NCBI RefSeq assembly: GCF_022662475.1
Contig: NZ_JAKNQQ010000001.1
Span: 682,001 to 746,000, forward strand
From: Sphingomonas sp. TREG-RG-20F-R18-01
GTDB lineage: Bacteria > Pseudomonadota > Alphaproteobacteria > Sphingomonadales > Sphingomonadaceae
Length of the DNA stretch: 64,000 nucleotides
Direction of reading: 5' to 3'
The position numbers and the translations under genes were made by a program. Of the stretch, positions 55,781-64,000 are shown in pieces (within the stretch, counting starts at the first letter, position 1; the number at the start of each line of letters is the position of its first letter). The notes beneath the pieces were generated by a model, which worked only from the letters and a program-made list of their open reading frames with translations, had not been told where the DNA came from and ran no database searches.

Positions 55781-56502
55781 AGCGCGACCTGGATCAGCAG
55801 CGTCGCGACCATGCCGATCGTCACGCCGGCGGCCGCGCCGACCTCCAGCATCGCGGCGACGACCGGATTGGCGAGCGGCGCGCCCTGCAGCGCCGCGCCG
55901 ACGCTGCGGAACGGCAACGCCAGAATATCCCCCAGCAACACGGTGATGCACGCCACCCCCAGCAGGATCAGGCCATGCCCCCGGGTCAGCGCGAAGCTGC
56001 GCGTGAAGGCCGCGATCACCCCGATCGACGGGGTATCGATCAGCAGCGGCAACGCCAGCAGCAACCGCCCCTGCAGATACAGGCCCGGCAGGAACAGCAG
56101 CAGCGTGCCCACGCTGACCGGAAACGACATCAACAGCGACAGCAGCACGACCCGCGGCAACAAGCTGAGCGCGCGCAACACAGCCGCCTGCACCGTCGGG
56201 TGCGACCGGTCGAGGTAGAGCGACAGCACCGTCGCGCTCCCCAGCAGCAGCACGATCGACAGGACGATCACGGGCAGGCTGTAGAGTTGCGACCAGGCCT
56301 GCACCGCGGCGAGCCAGGCGGTCATCTCTTCCGCCGCCCCCGGGAGTGCCGGCGGCCGCGCAACGAACATCGCGAGCGCCACCTGCGGCACCAGCAGCAA
56401 CAGCCCGCAGACCCCCAGCAGCACGTCGCGGTCGCGCTTCGCCATCGCCCAGGCGTCGCGCAGCACGGCGCCGATATCGAGTCTCGTCATACCCTGTTTC
56501 AT
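55753..56502 (-). CDS. Multi-pass membrane protein, unknown
   Basis: 249 residues from ATG 56502, which overlaps the stop of the upstream gene (ATGA). About five or six helices are visible, for example DVLLGVCGLLLLVPQVALAMFV, VIVLSIVLLLGSATVLSLYL and VVLLSLLMSFPVSVGTLLLFLPGLYL. A SFALTRGHGLILLGVA segment closely mirrors SFALTRGTTLKIMGV in the next gene, so the two are paralogues. Function unknown; possibly partners in a membrane complex. Confidence 0.8.
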   Translation of the reverse strand: MKQGMTRLDIGAVLRDAWAMAKRDRDVLLGVCGLLLLVPQVALAMFVARPPALPGAAEEMTAWLAAVQAWSQLYSLPVIVLSIVLLLGSATVLSLYLDRSHPTVQAAVLRALSLLPRVVLLSLLMSFPVSVGTLLLFLPGLYLQGRLLLALPLLIDTPSIGVIAAFTRSFALTRGHGLILLGVACITVLLGDILALPFRSVGAALQGAPLANPVVAAMLEVGAAAGVTIGMVATLLIQVALYRRLNTGT

Positions 56503-57335
56503 GCAGCCTCGAGGATCGGCGCGCGCGCATCGCGCAGCGCCAGGTAGAGTTTGGCGAGGAACACCACCGCCAGAACCGAAAAGAGCGTCGATACCATGGC
56601 GACGACCAGCGCGGTGAGGATCGCGGATGCCGACAGCGGCCCCACGCCGCCAAGCAGCAGCCCGAACACCGCCCCCGCCACCATCCGCGCCGCCAGCCCG
56701 GCAATCTGCGAGACGACGAGATACAGCAGCAGCACGCCCATGATCTTGAGCGTGGTCCCGCGCGTCAGGGCAAAGGAGCGGCCGAACACCCCCGGCCCGC
56801 GCCGTTCCGCGACCATCGTCGCGTTCAGCACCGACAGGCGCGCCACCAGCCACAGCAGCACCGGCAGCAGCACCAGCGTGTAGAGCGTCGCGAACAACAC
56901 CATCGGTCCATTGATCGCATCGAGCGAGGGCTGTTCGCCGGTCATCTGGGTCACCGGGATGCCGCTCAGCGAGAAACCGACCATTCCCGGCAGGAACAGG
57001 ACGAACAGCGCGATCAGCGCGAGGACGTTCACGCCGACGACGGGCAGGAAGCGGTGATTCGTTGTGTGGATCGCCCCGCTGCGTCCGGCTGCGGGATCGA
57101 GCGCAAGCGCGGTCACCGCGATCGCCCCCCAGTTGCTGGCGAGCGACAGCAGCACGATCACCACGCCGACGACCCAACCGCCGGTCAGCCCGACCGCGCC
57201 CATCACCGCGACGAGATTGCCGATCAGCGCCAGCGGGACGAACATGCCGAACACGACGATCGGCGCCAGCGCGGCCAGATGATCCGCGACGAACGCGCTC
57301 GTGCGATCCCACACGGTACTCATCGTCGCCATCAT
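56499..57335 (-). CDS. Multi-pass membrane protein, paralogue of its downstream neighbour
   Basis: 278 residues from ATG 57335 with GGGGAG 7 bases upstream. It has about six helices (IVVFGMFVPLALIGNLVAVMG, VVGVVIVLLSLASNWGAIAV, VGVNVLALIALFVLFLPGMVG). The SFALTRG motif is shared with the 55753 gene, which starts at its stop codon. The pair is likely a small operon of related membrane proteins. Function unknown. Confidence 0.8.
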   Translation of the reverse strand: MMATMSTVWDRTSAFVADHLAALAPIVVFGMFVPLALIGNLVAVMGAVGLTGGWVVGVVIVLLSLASNWGAIAVTALALDPAAGRSGAIHTTNHRFLPVVGVNVLALIALFVLFLPGMVGFSLSGIPVTQMTGEQPSLDAINGPMVLFATLYTLVLLPVLLWLVARLSVLNATMVAERRGPGVFGRSFALTRGTTLKIMGVLLLYLVVSQIAGLAARMVAGAVFGLLLGGVGPLSASAILTALVVAMVSTLFSVLAVVFLAKLYLALRDARAPILEAA

Positions 57336-57410
57336 GTCGCGTCTCCCCGTCGCTAGATCCCGGAGCCTATACGCTCCCCCCGGGCGAAGGCCATGCCGCG
57401 CTGTTAGCCT

Positions 57411-58157
57411 ATGGCCAGACAGCTTGCCAATGACTTGCGCAGCGCGCGCGACTGGCGCAATCGCTGCTGCGTGGACCATCTCCCCGACGCTATCGAGTGG
57501 CGCATCGCCACCGCCCCCATCGCCTACGAGGCCGCCGTCGCCGAGATGGAGGCGCGCGCCGTCGCCGTTGCCGAGGGAACCGCGCGCGAGTTGATCTGGC
57601 TGCTCGAGCATCCGCCGGTCTATACCGGCGGCACCAGCGCCGACCCCGCCGAATTGCGCGACCCGCAGTTCCCGGTGATCGATACCGGTCGCGGCGGGCG
57701 CTATACCTATCACGGACCGGGGCAGCGGATCGGCTATGTCGTGCTCGACCTGACGCGGCGCGGACGCGACGTGCGGCAGTTCGTCCATGCGCTGGAAGGC
57801 TGGGTGATCGATACGCTCGGCGATCTCGGCATTGCCGCGTTTCGGGCGCCCGGCCGGATCGGGATCTGGACGATGGCGCCGGACGCTTTGTCCCCAAGTG
57901 GTACGGCCGAGGCCAAGATCGGCGCGATCGGGGTGCGTGTCCGGCGGTGGGTGACGCTGCACGGCTTCTCCGTCAACCTGTCCCCGGACCTCGCGCATTT
58001 CGGCGGGATCGTGCCGTGCGGGCTCGCGGACTTCGCGGTAACCAGCGCCGCCGCCCTCGGTGCGCCGACCGATTTTGCAACTTTTGACACCGCCCTCGCG
58101 TTGCGCCTTCCAGCCTTCCTAGAAACTCATTCTTTGGGGCGGCAAAACATGGCTTGA
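57411..58157 (+). CDS. lipB: Lipoate-protein ligase B (octanoyltransferase)
   Basis: 248 residues. The enzyme moves octanoyl from acyl carrier protein to lipoyl domains such as GcvH. Signature [34 protein letters not shown], the Lys of [12 protein letters not shown] and the catalytic Cys of [13 protein letters not shown] are all seen. The N-terminus is somewhat long; the true start could be later. The next gene starts 90 bases on. Confidence 0.95.
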   Translation: MARQLANDLRSARDWRNRCCVDHLPDAIEWRIATAPIAYEAAVAEMEARAVAVAEGTARELIWLLEHPPVYTGGTSADPAELRDPQFPVIDTGRGGRYTYHGPGQRIGYVVLDLTRRGRDVRQFVHALEGWVIDTLGDLGIAAFRAPGRIGIWTMAPDALSPSGTAEAKIGAIGVRVRRWVTLHGFSVNLSPDLAHFGGIVPCGLADFAVTSAAALGAPTDFATFDTALALRLPAFLETHSLGRQNMA

Positions 58158-58246
58158 GGGCCAGACGTAATACGACTAATGTCCACCACGGTTTGGGTAT
58201 TAAAGGTCTCGAGGCCTACCAATCCATATATCTAGGGAGCTTTCCA

Positions 58247-58513
58247 ATGCGTGCATTCATTTCCAAGGTCGCTGCTGGTTCGATGATCGCTGTTGCAGCG
58301 ATCGCGATTTCGGCTTGCACCCCGAAGACCGAGACGACGACGACCGACAACACGATGGTCACCGACATGAACTCGACCGACACGATGTCGACGACGACTG
58401 CCAACGACACGATGACGTCGACCGACGGCGCGATGGCGAACGACGGTGGCATGATGGCGAACGACACCACGATGACGTCGAACACCACGACCACGACCAC
58501 GAACGCGATGTAA
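58247..58513 (+). CDS. Small Thr/Met/Asp/Asn-rich lipoprotein
   Basis: 88 residues from ATG 58247 with AGGGAG 7 bases upstream. The signal MRAFISKVAAGSMIAVAAIA leads to a lipobox ISAC. The mature part is almost only T, M, D, N, S, A and G (TDNTMVTDMNSTDTMSTTT), clearly low complexity and acidic. A good terminator follows. Possibly a surface spacer or metal-binding lipoprotein; the function is unknown. Confidence 0.82.
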   Translation: MRAFISKVAAGSMIAVAAIAISACTPKTETTTTDNTMVTDMNSTDTMSTTTANDTMTSTDGAMANDGGMMANDTTMTSNTTTTTTNAM

Positions 58514-58539
58514 TCCTTCCTTCGGGAATGATGATATCC

Positions 58540-58567
58540 AGGGCCGTCCGGGAAACCGGGCGGCCCT
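58540..58567 (+). terminator. Stem-loop after the small lipoprotein gene
   Basis: AGGGCCGTCCGG (58540-58551) pairs with CCGGGCGGCCCT (58556-58567, one G-U) around a GAAA tetraloop, and is followed by TTC. A strong stem with a short U-run, 27 bases after the stop. Confidence 0.65.
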
Positions 58568-58684
58568 TTCGATTCCGGCACGGGCTCGAATTGTGGGTTG
58601 GTTTGCGACGAAATGATTGGTTAAAAGAGTTGGGCTGCACCGCAAAAGGCCGTAGGCGCCAAAGCGGGATATGAGAGGGAATGA

Positions 58685-59359
58685 ATGACCGTGTTGCGTA
58701 TTCTGGCCGCGCTGGCCGCCACTTGCGGCGCCGCGCTGGCAACCCCGGCTTCGGCGCAATTCTTTTTCCAGTCGCATGACATGACGGCACCGCCGATTAC
58801 CGGCGATGAGCCCGGCCAGCTCGCGCTGCCCGACGCGACCCCGGCGGAGGTCCGCGCCAACCTGGTGTGGAACCTGCGCTCGGCGCTGAACGTGGCGGCG
58901 TTGCAATGCCAGTTCGAGCCGACGCTGCTCAACGTCGAGAATTACAATGTGATGATCAACAATCACAAGGACGAGCTGAAGTCGGCGTTCGATACGCTCG
59001 TCAAATATTTCAACCGCACCAACAAGGGTCTCAAGGCCGGCCAGGCCGCGCTCGATCGGTTCGGCACGCGGACCTATTCGTCGTTCACGACGGTGGGCGC
59101 GCAATATGGCTTCTGCCAGACCGCCTCGCAGATCGCGACCAACGCCGCCTATGCGCCGCGCGGCGAGCTCTACAAGGTCGCGATCAACGACATGGGCACG
59201 CTGCGCAATTCGCTCACCCCCTGGGGCGAACAGCGGTTCGCGCGCCGCCCGCGGATCGAGAACCGCGTCTCGGTCCCGCGCCTCGACGAGATGTGCTGGA
59301 CCAAGCGTGGCGAATGGGTCGAACGCAAGTGCGGCGCGTACACGCTGACGCCGCGCTGA
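58685..59359 (+). CDS. Exported protein of unknown function
   Basis: 224 residues. MTVLRILAALAATCGAALATPASA is a signal peptide. The mature chain has four cysteines, in the neighbourhood of ALQCQFEP, QYGFCQTA, DEMCWTKRG and ERKCGAY, probably two disulfides. No family is recognised with certainty. The context, downstream of a lipoprotein gene, gives no clear role. Codon use is normal for the genome. Confidence 0.78.
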   Translation: MTVLRILAALAATCGAALATPASAQFFFQSHDMTAPPITGDEPGQLALPDATPAEVRANLVWNLRSALNVAALQCQFEPTLLNVENYNVMINNHKDELKSAFDTLVKYFNRTNKGLKAGQAALDRFGTRTYSSFTTVGAQYGFCQTASQIATNAAYAPRGELYKVAINDMGTLRNSLTPWGEQRFARRPRIENRVSVPRLDEMCWTKRGEWVERKCGAYTLTPR

Positions 59360-59497
59360 TCCGGTCCTGATGGGTCTGGCCGGGGGGCTTTCGGTCTCCC
59401 CGGCGCAGGCCGGCGCCGCCACGTTCCCGCAATGCAACCGTCGCCGGCCCGACGGCCTCGCCCTTCGCCAGGGTGCCGCTTCGTCCCGGCAGCGCGC

Positions 59498-60130
59498 TTA
59501 CCGCAGCCCCAGCGCCTTGTGCGCCTGCAGCGTCAGCCGCCACTTCGGCCGCTCCATCACGAGATCGATCGCCGCGGCGTGATTTTCCGCCGCCGCTGCG
59601 CTGTCGAGCGGCTGGATCAGGTGATGCGCGAAATCCCACGTCTCCAGCGCGACGACGTCGCTTCCCGGCTGCGGCCATACCAGCTTGAGCTCGTCCCCGC
59701 TGCGCTGAACGACCACGCTGCCCGCCTTGGGACTGATGCAGACCCAGTCGATCCCCGGATGCGCCGCGAGCGTACCGTTGCTTTCCATCGCGATCTCGAA
59801 CCCGGCCGCATGCAGCGCATCGACCAGCGCATCGTCGATCTGGAGCATCGGTTCGCCGCCCGTCAGCACGACGAAGCGTTCGACCACGCCCTCCCCCCAG
59901 AAGGCCACCGCGGCGGCCGCCAGCGCTGCCGCGTCGGCGAAGCGCCCGCCGCCCGCGCCGTCGGTTCCCACGAAATCGGTATCGCAGAACTGGCAGATCG
60001 CGCTGGCGCGGTCCTGTTCGCGCCCCGACCACAGATTGCATCCGGCAAAACGCACGAACACCGCGCGCCGTCCCGCCTGGACGCCCTCTCCCTGGAGCGT
60101 CAGGAACATCTCCTTGACCGCATAGCTCAT
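59498..60130 (-). CDS. queE: 7-carboxy-7-deazaguanine synthase
   Basis: 210 residues. A radical-SAM enzyme of queuosine synthesis. It has the alternative cluster motif CNLWSGREQDRASAICQFC, a CX14CX2C spacing seen in some QueE proteins instead of CX3CX2C. EMFLTLQGEGVQAG, FVRFAGCNLW and VVLTGGEPMLQIDD are further signatures. It starts 4 bases after queC, so the two are an operon and convert dihydroneopterin-type precursors toward preQ0. Confidence 0.95.
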   Translation of the reverse strand: MSYAVKEMFLTLQGEGVQAGRRAVFVRFAGCNLWSGREQDRASAICQFCDTDFVGTDGAGGGRFADAAALAAAAVAFWGEGVVERFVVLTGGEPMLQIDDALVDALHAAGFEIAMESNGTLAAHPGIDWVCISPKAGSVVVQRSGDELKLVWPQPGSDVVALETWDFAHHLIQPLDSAAAAENHAAAIDLVMERPKWRLTLQAHKALGLR

Positions 60131-60134
60131 CCGA

Positions 60135-60833
60135 TCAGACCGCGTAGCGCGTCGGGTCGGGCAGGCCGGCGTCCTCGAACCCCTTCTTGCGCAGGCGGCA
60201 GCTGTCGCACGTCCCGCAATGCAGGCCCTCCGGCGTCGGATCGTAGCACGACCAGCTCATCCCCGCATCGAGGCCGAGCGCCGCGCACTCGCGCACGATG
60301 TCGGCCTTGGTCATGTGTTGCAGCGGGGCGTGGATCCTGAACGGCTCGCCCTCGACCCCGGCCTTGGTGGCAAGCTCGGCCAGTCCCTCGAACGCGGCGA
60401 TGAATTCGGGGCGGCAATCGGGATAGCCGGAATAATCCAGCGCATTGACGCCGATGAACAGGTCGCGAGCGCCCGCCGCCTCGGCCCAGCCCAGCGCGAG
60501 GCTCAGGAAGATCGTGTTGCGCGCGGGGACATACGTGACCGGTATCCCGGGTTCGACGCCCTGTTTGGGAACGGCGATATCGGCGGTGAGCGCGGATCCG
60601 CCGAAGGCAGACAGGTCCAGCGGCAGGACGATATGCCGCTCGGCCCCGAGATGCTCGGCGATCCGCGCGGCGGACTCGAGTTCCAGCCGGTGCCGCTGGT
60701 TGTAATCCACCGAAAGCGCGAAGAGCCGGTATCCATCGGCCCGCGCGCGCGCTGCCGATACCATGGAGTCTAGACCGCCCGACACCAGCACGACGGCTGC
60801 CGGGGCGACCTGCGGGGTCGTTTCATCTGTCAT
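60135..60833 (-). CDS. queC: 7-cyano-7-deazaguanine synthase
   Basis: 232 residues from ATG 60833. It has the ATP-pyrophosphatase loop [16 protein letters not shown], the [15 protein letters not shown] strand and the zinc cysteines of [20 protein letters not shown]. It turns CDG into preQ0. It is the first gene of the queC-queE pair. A strong minus-strand terminator lies about 80 bases upstream. Confidence 0.95.
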   Translation of the reverse strand: MTDETTPQVAPAAVVLVSGGLDSMVSAARARADGYRLFALSVDYNQRHRLELESAARIAEHLGAERHIVLPLDLSAFGGSALTADIAVPKQGVEPGIPVTYVPARNTIFLSLALGWAEAAGARDLFIGVNALDYSGYPDCRPEFIAAFEGLAELATKAGVEGEPFRIHAPLQHMTKADIVRECAALGLDAGMSWSCYDPTPEGLHCGTCDSCRLRKKGFEDAGLPDPTRYAV

Positions 60834-60912
60834 GATGCGCCGGTAGGTAAGCGCCACCCTCCCGAAGCGCAAGCGCCGCCCCGCCTGCGGGATCCTCCCC
60901 CGGCAGATGGCC

Positions 60913-60941
60913 AAAAAAAATGGGCCGCCCGTAAGCGACCC
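60913..60941 (-). terminator. Rho-independent terminator upstream of queC
   Basis: On the minus strand GGGTCGC (60935-60941) pairs with GCGGCCC (60922-60928, one G-U) around a 6-base loop, and eight U follow (60913-60920). It most simply ends the transcript of the 61048 gene. Because it sits in front of queC it could also serve as an attenuator. I see no convincing preQ1 aptamer in front of it. Confidence 0.8.
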
Positions 60942-61047
60942 AGGGGATGCCCGATTGGGGGGGCGTATCAGGAGGAAAGCCTTCCATCACGGAATGCAGT
61001 CTCTGCTCTACGCGCGAATCGTAAACTTACTCTTAACGATGCGCGGC

Positions 61048-61482
61048 TCAATGTGCCTTTGGGTCACCCGCACACACGCCGACGTAGCGCGCCTCGTACG
61101 ATTCCTCGAACGGCGCGCCGTTGATGATGCCCTGCGTATCCATGTTGAAGGACCGTGGCGTGGCGACCTTCACGCTCGTCTGGCCATGGCTGTTGTGACA
61201 GATGAAATGGACCGTGGTGGTGTCGATGTCGTTCTTGACCACGGCATGCTGGCACTGCTCCATCGGATGCTCGTAATGGATCAGCGTGCGCGGATCGGCG
61301 AGGCACAGGGTGCGCGACACGCCGTCGTCGACGGTCTTCAGCTGCCATTGGCCCCGCTCGACCCGCGCCAGGGCGGTCAATGCGGGCTTGGCGCCGGGCG
61401 CAGCGACGGCGAACCCGGTTCCCAACGCCAGCGCGATCCCGCTGGCGCATACCAGCGTCGTTCCCCGTCTCGTCCATCTCAT
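61048..61482 (-). CDS. Exported DUF3617-like protein
   Basis: 144 residues. The N-terminus TTLVCASGIALALGTGFAVAA is a signal peptide. GQWQLKTVDDGVSRTLCLAD, EQCQHAVV and VHFICHNSHGQTSVKV show four cysteines in an arrangement like DUF3617 proteins. The function of that family is not known. It lies between hslO and queC with a terminator after it. Confidence 0.75.
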   Translation of the reverse strand: MRWTRRGTTLVCASGIALALGTGFAVAAPGAKPALTALARVERGQWQLKTVDDGVSRTLCLADPRTLIHYEHPMEQCQHAVVKNDIDTTTVHFICHNSHGQTSVKVATPRSFNMDTQGIINGAPFEESYEARYVGVCAGDPKAH

Positions 61483-61565
61483 CGCGTCGACCCCGATCGG
61501 CCCGCCATACGCCCGCTGCGTCGTGGCAATGGCCCCAGTCCCTTATCTGGGGACCTCCGCCCGAC

Positions 61566-62513
61566 TTACAATGACGGAGACGTAACAATCTCCAGCGCTG
61601 CCGGCACCGGGAACTTGCGCGCGCAGAAGGCGCAGTCGACCACGATCATCCCGTCGTCGTCCGCCATGTCGCGCTGTTCCTCCGGCGGGAATTTCGCGAG
61701 CACCGACGCAATGTAGTCGGGCGAGCAACGGCAGCCGCGGACGAACCGCGTCTCGCCCTGCACGCGGACCTCGGTCTCCTCGTTGAACAGCCGCCACACG
61801 AGCATCTCCAGCGACAGCGCGGGGTCGGCGAGTTCCCCGGGCTTCATCGTGCCGCCCAGAATCGCGACATGCTCCCACTCCGGATGGTCGAGCCGGGTAT
61901 GGATCCGGTCGCGCCCGTCCTCGCCCTCGGGGAGATGCTGGAGCAGCAGCCCGCCCGCCACGCGCCCGTCTTGCCCGAGCGCACCGGTGCCGACGCGGAT
62001 CAGCGTCGGGATCTGTTCGGACTGGAGGAAATAATGCTCCGCCGCCGCGCTCAGCGATTCGCCGTCGAGCGGGACGATTCCCTGATAGCGTTCGCCGGTG
62101 TCCGCCTGGTCGAAGGTGATCGCGAGATAGCCCTTGCCGAACAAGGCAAACAACGTCGGGTCCTTGGGGGCCTCGGCGAGGCGGTCCGCGTCGAAATCGA
62201 CATAGCCGCGCAGTTCGCCGCCGCGATAGTCGCACACCAGCAGCTTGACGATCCCGCCCTCGGTCTGCGCCTGCATCGTGAGCTGGCCGCCCGCGTCCTT
62301 GAGCGTCGAGCCGATCAGCGCGGCAAGCGTCAGCGCCTCGGTCAGCAACGCCTCGATCGGCGCGGGATAGGCGTGCGCGGCGAGGATCGTGTCGAGTACG
62401 GGCGCGAGCCGCACGATCCGGCCGCGCGCATGGCGCGCGGGGATGGTGAAACCGATCGCGCGGTCGGTGTCGGCGGGGGTCGTGGGAACGGGGCTGGCGG
62501 GAACGGGGGTCAT
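61566..62513 (-). CDS. hslO: Hsp33-type redox-regulated chaperone
   Basis: 315 residues. Hsp33 holds unfolding proteins under oxidative stress. It has the N-terminal chaperone domain (LTEALTLAALIGSTLKDAGGQLTMQAQTE, FGKGYLAITFDQ) and the C-terminal zinc switch with CRCSPDYI and DCAFCARKF. The N-terminus is a little long (Pro/Thr-rich). It follows argF on the same strand after a 153-base gap that holds an inverted repeat. Confidence 0.96.
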   Translation of the reverse strand: MTPVPASPVPTTPADTDRAIGFTIPARHARGRIVRLAPVLDTILAAHAYPAPIEALLTEALTLAALIGSTLKDAGGQLTMQAQTEGGIVKLLVCDYRGGELRGYVDFDADRLAEAPKDPTLFALFGKGYLAITFDQADTGERYQGIVPLDGESLSAAAEHYFLQSEQIPTLIRVGTGALGQDGRVAGGLLLQHLPEGEDGRDRIHTRLDHPEWEHVAILGGTMKPGELADPALSLEMLVWRLFNEETEVRVQGETRFVRGCRCSPDYIASVLAKFPPEEQRDMADDDGMIVVDCAFCARKFPVPAALEIVTSPSL

Positions 62514-62542
62514 GATTTTCTCGCGGCGATTACGTCACCTAA

Positions 62543-62612
62543 CCGTTCGCCCTGAGCGAAGTCGAAGGGCCCGCGCCACGCATGGGGCTTCGACTTCGCT
62601 CAGCCCGAACGG
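62543..62612. repeat. Inverted repeat, family F
   Basis: Arms of about 26 bases, CCGTTCGCCCTGAGCGAAG... (62543-62569) and its near complement ...CTTCGCTCAGCCCGAACGG (62587-62612), enclose 17 bases. It is a hairpin-forming dispersed repeat between argF and hslO and would be transcribed if they form an operon. Confidence 0.9.
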
Positions 62613-62666
62613 TGGGGAACTAAACGGGACAACAGAACCAAAGAGATAGGAACCCCCAGCCCCCAA

Positions 62667-63584
62667 TCAACCGATCTGCCCGAAGCACCACCGCAGCACC
62701 GATTTCTGCGCGTGCAGCCGGTTCTCCGCCTCGGGCCAGATCAGCGACTGCGGCCCGTCGATCACCTCCGCGGTCACTTCCTCGCCGCGGTGCGCGGGGA
62801 GGCAGTGAAGGAACTTCGCGTCGGGCTTGGCGGTCGCCATCAGCGCGGCGTCGACCTGATAGGGCCACATCGCCTTCAGCTTGGTCTCGGCATGGTCCTG
62901 CCCCATCGAGATCCACGTATCGGTGACGATCACATCCGCGCCCTCGACGGCTTCCTTGGCGGTGCCGACGATGCGCGCGCGGCCCTTGCCGAGCGCGACG
63001 TCGCTGTCGGCGGGTATGAACCCCTGCGGGCAGGCGGCGACCACGTCGAACTGCATCAGCCCGGCGGCTTCCATGATCGACGCGAGCACGTTGTTGCCGT
63101 CGCCGAGCCATGCGACCTTGAGGCCGGGGAGCGGCTTGCCCGCCTCCATCAGCGTCAGCAGGTCGGCCATGATCTGGCACGGGTGCGAATTGTCGGTCAG
63201 GCCGTTGATCACCGGAATGGTCGCATGGCGCGCCATCTCTTCGAGCTTCTCATGGTCGTCGGTGCGCAGCATGATCGCATCGCAATAGCCCGACAGGACG
63301 CGCGCGGTATCCGCGACGGTCTCGCCGCGCCCGAGCTGGGTCGTGCCCGCGTCGAGAATGATGCTGCTGCCGCCCAACTGGCGGATCGCCATGTCGAAGC
63401 TGACGCGTGTGCGGGTCGAGTTCTTCTCGAACACCATCGCGAGCGTGTGCCCGGCAAGCGGCGCGTCCGCATCCGCCTTGCCCTTGGGCCAGCCCGCGCG
63501 CGCGGCCTTGCGGTCGAGCGCATCGGCGAGCATCGCGGCGACGCCGTCGGGGCCCGCGTCGGACAGGCTGAGGAAATGGCGCAT
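62667..63584 (-). CDS. argF: Ornithine carbamoyltransferase
   Basis: 305 residues from ATG 63584. The enzyme makes citrulline from ornithine and carbamoyl phosphate. The carbamoyl-phosphate motif [12 protein letters not shown], the [17 protein letters not shown] region and the ornithine motif [13 protein letters not shown] are all clear. It follows argD on the same strand, the usual order, with a REPIN-like repeat in the gap. Confidence 0.98.
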   Translation of the reverse strand: MRHFLSLSDAGPDGVAAMLADALDRKAARAGWPKGKADADAPLAGHTLAMVFEKNSTRTRVSFDMAIRQLGGSSIILDAGTTQLGRGETVADTARVLSGYCDAIMLRTDDHEKLEEMARHATIPVINGLTDNSHPCQIMADLLTLMEAGKPLPGLKVAWLGDGNNVLASIMEAAGLMQFDVVAACPQGFIPADSDVALGKGRARIVGTAKEAVEGADVIVTDTWISMGQDHAETKLKAMWPYQVDAALMATAKPDAKFLHCLPAHRGEEVTAEVIDGPQSLIWPEAENRLHAQKSVLRWCFGQIG

Positions 63585-63593
63585 GTTACATTC

Positions 63594-63728
63594 TCCCCCG
63601 GGCACCGGGGGAGGTGGCGAGCGCAGCGAGACGGAGGGGGTAAGGGCTGGGCGCAACAATTGCCGTCGCGACCCCTCCACCGTTCGCTGAATGCTCACGG
63701 TCCCCCTCCCCCGCTGCGCGGGGGAGGA
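63594..63728. repeat. REPIN-like inverted pair, family G
   Basis: The left unit TCTCCCCCGGGCACCGGGGG with a GGAGG flank (from 63594) and an inverted right unit CCCCCTCCCCCGCTGCGCGGGG ending near 63728. The GGAGGGGG/ACCCCTCC flanks also pair. Unique central bases are at about 63645-63690. Located between argD and argF. Confidence 0.8.
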
Positions 63729-63743
63729 TTTCCGAGAACCCGC

Positions 63744-64000
63744 TCACGCCGCCGCCGCCATCGACGTGAACGCCCGCGCGCCGTCGGTCAGCTTCTGGAC
63801 GAACTCGGCGATATGCGCTTCCTCGATCACCAGCGGTGGGAGCACGCGGACGACATTCTCCCCCGCCGCAACCGTCAGCAGCCCGTGATGATCGCGCAGA
63901 TGCGCGACGAAATCGCGCGCGACCGCGGCGTCCTTGAGCTTGATGCCGAACATCAGCCCCTTGCCGCGGACGCCCTCGAAAAGCTGGTCGTGATTGGGGA
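63744..64000 (-). CDS. argD: Acetylornithine aminotransferase, C-terminal end (partial)
   Basis: The last 85 residues of a PLP aminotransferase of class III: EGVRGKGLMFGIKLKD, then LLTVAAGENVVRVLPPLVIEEAHI, which are the typical C-terminal segments of ArgD. The N-terminal part lies beyond 64000. It is followed by argF on the same strand, as in many alphaproteobacteria, so the assignment to ArgD rests partly on context. Confidence 0.9.
   Translation of the reverse strand, partial: PNHDQLFEGVRGKGLMFGIKLKDAAVARDFVAHLRDHHGLLTVAAGENVVRVLPPLVIEEAHIAEFVQKLTDGARAFTSMAAAA

Noticed and set aside
60834..61047. PreQ1 riboswitch upstream of queC
   Set aside because: A terminator hairpin is present, but I could not find the conserved aptamer loop or the A-rich tail in register with it.

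Overview
The window is high-GC chromosomal DNA of an alphaproteobacterium, most likely Sphingomonas or a close relative (Sphingomonadaceae). The main reasons are an Arg instead of Lys at RpsL position 88, split glycine dehydrogenase genes (gcvPA/gcvPB) behind a tandem glycine riboswitch, a ThrB2-type homoserine kinase in an ispH-thrB-rnhA operon, a Tad/Flp pilus locus, and many hairpin-forming dispersed repeats. No tRNA, rRNA, CRISPR array, prophage or transposase gene was found. The assignment to genus is inference; the gene calls rest on motifs read directly.

Layout. 1-5700 (minus) is the str/S10 block: rpsL, rpsG, a small membrane-protein gene, fusA, tuf, rpsJ and the start of rplC. 6160-9150 (plus) carries a small unknown gene, glpD and an EamA transporter. 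9366-15450 (minus) is the glycine cleavage operon gcvT-gcvH-gcvPA-gcvPB with two trailing genes, led by a tandem glycine riboswitch. 15521-18693 has a lipoprotein gene and ispH-thrB-rnhA. 18700-21300 is a sparse accessory pocket with a BLUF blue-light receptor and small unknown genes. 21343-23395 (minus) encodes a hydrolase and an FAD oxidoreductase. 23444-30567 (plus) is a Tad pilus operon cpaABCDE-tadBC that lacks cpaF and the pilin gene. 30794-37014 (minus) holds ppdK, glyS and glyQ. 37133-48900 has two TraB/GumN genes, rplY, pth, a 2OG oxygenase, ychF, a copper-type pair of envelope genes and a phosphodiesterase. 48911-58157 includes apt, petABC, trmL, hemF, two membrane proteins and lipB. 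58247-64000 has two envelope genes, queC-queE, hslO, argF and the end of argD.

The most striking feature is the repeat biology. At least seven sequence families of paired, inverted, palindromic elements (REPIN-like, about 70-155 bp) occur between genes. Several copies also sit in frame inside genes: one in gcvPB, two of different families in glyS, and a three-copy 171-bp array that forms part of a His/Met-rich envelope protein. A 151-bp MITE-like element with 14-bp terminal inverted repeats occurs twice, each time at the same point in the right arm of a REPIN. The enzymes that would mobilise these elements are not in the window.
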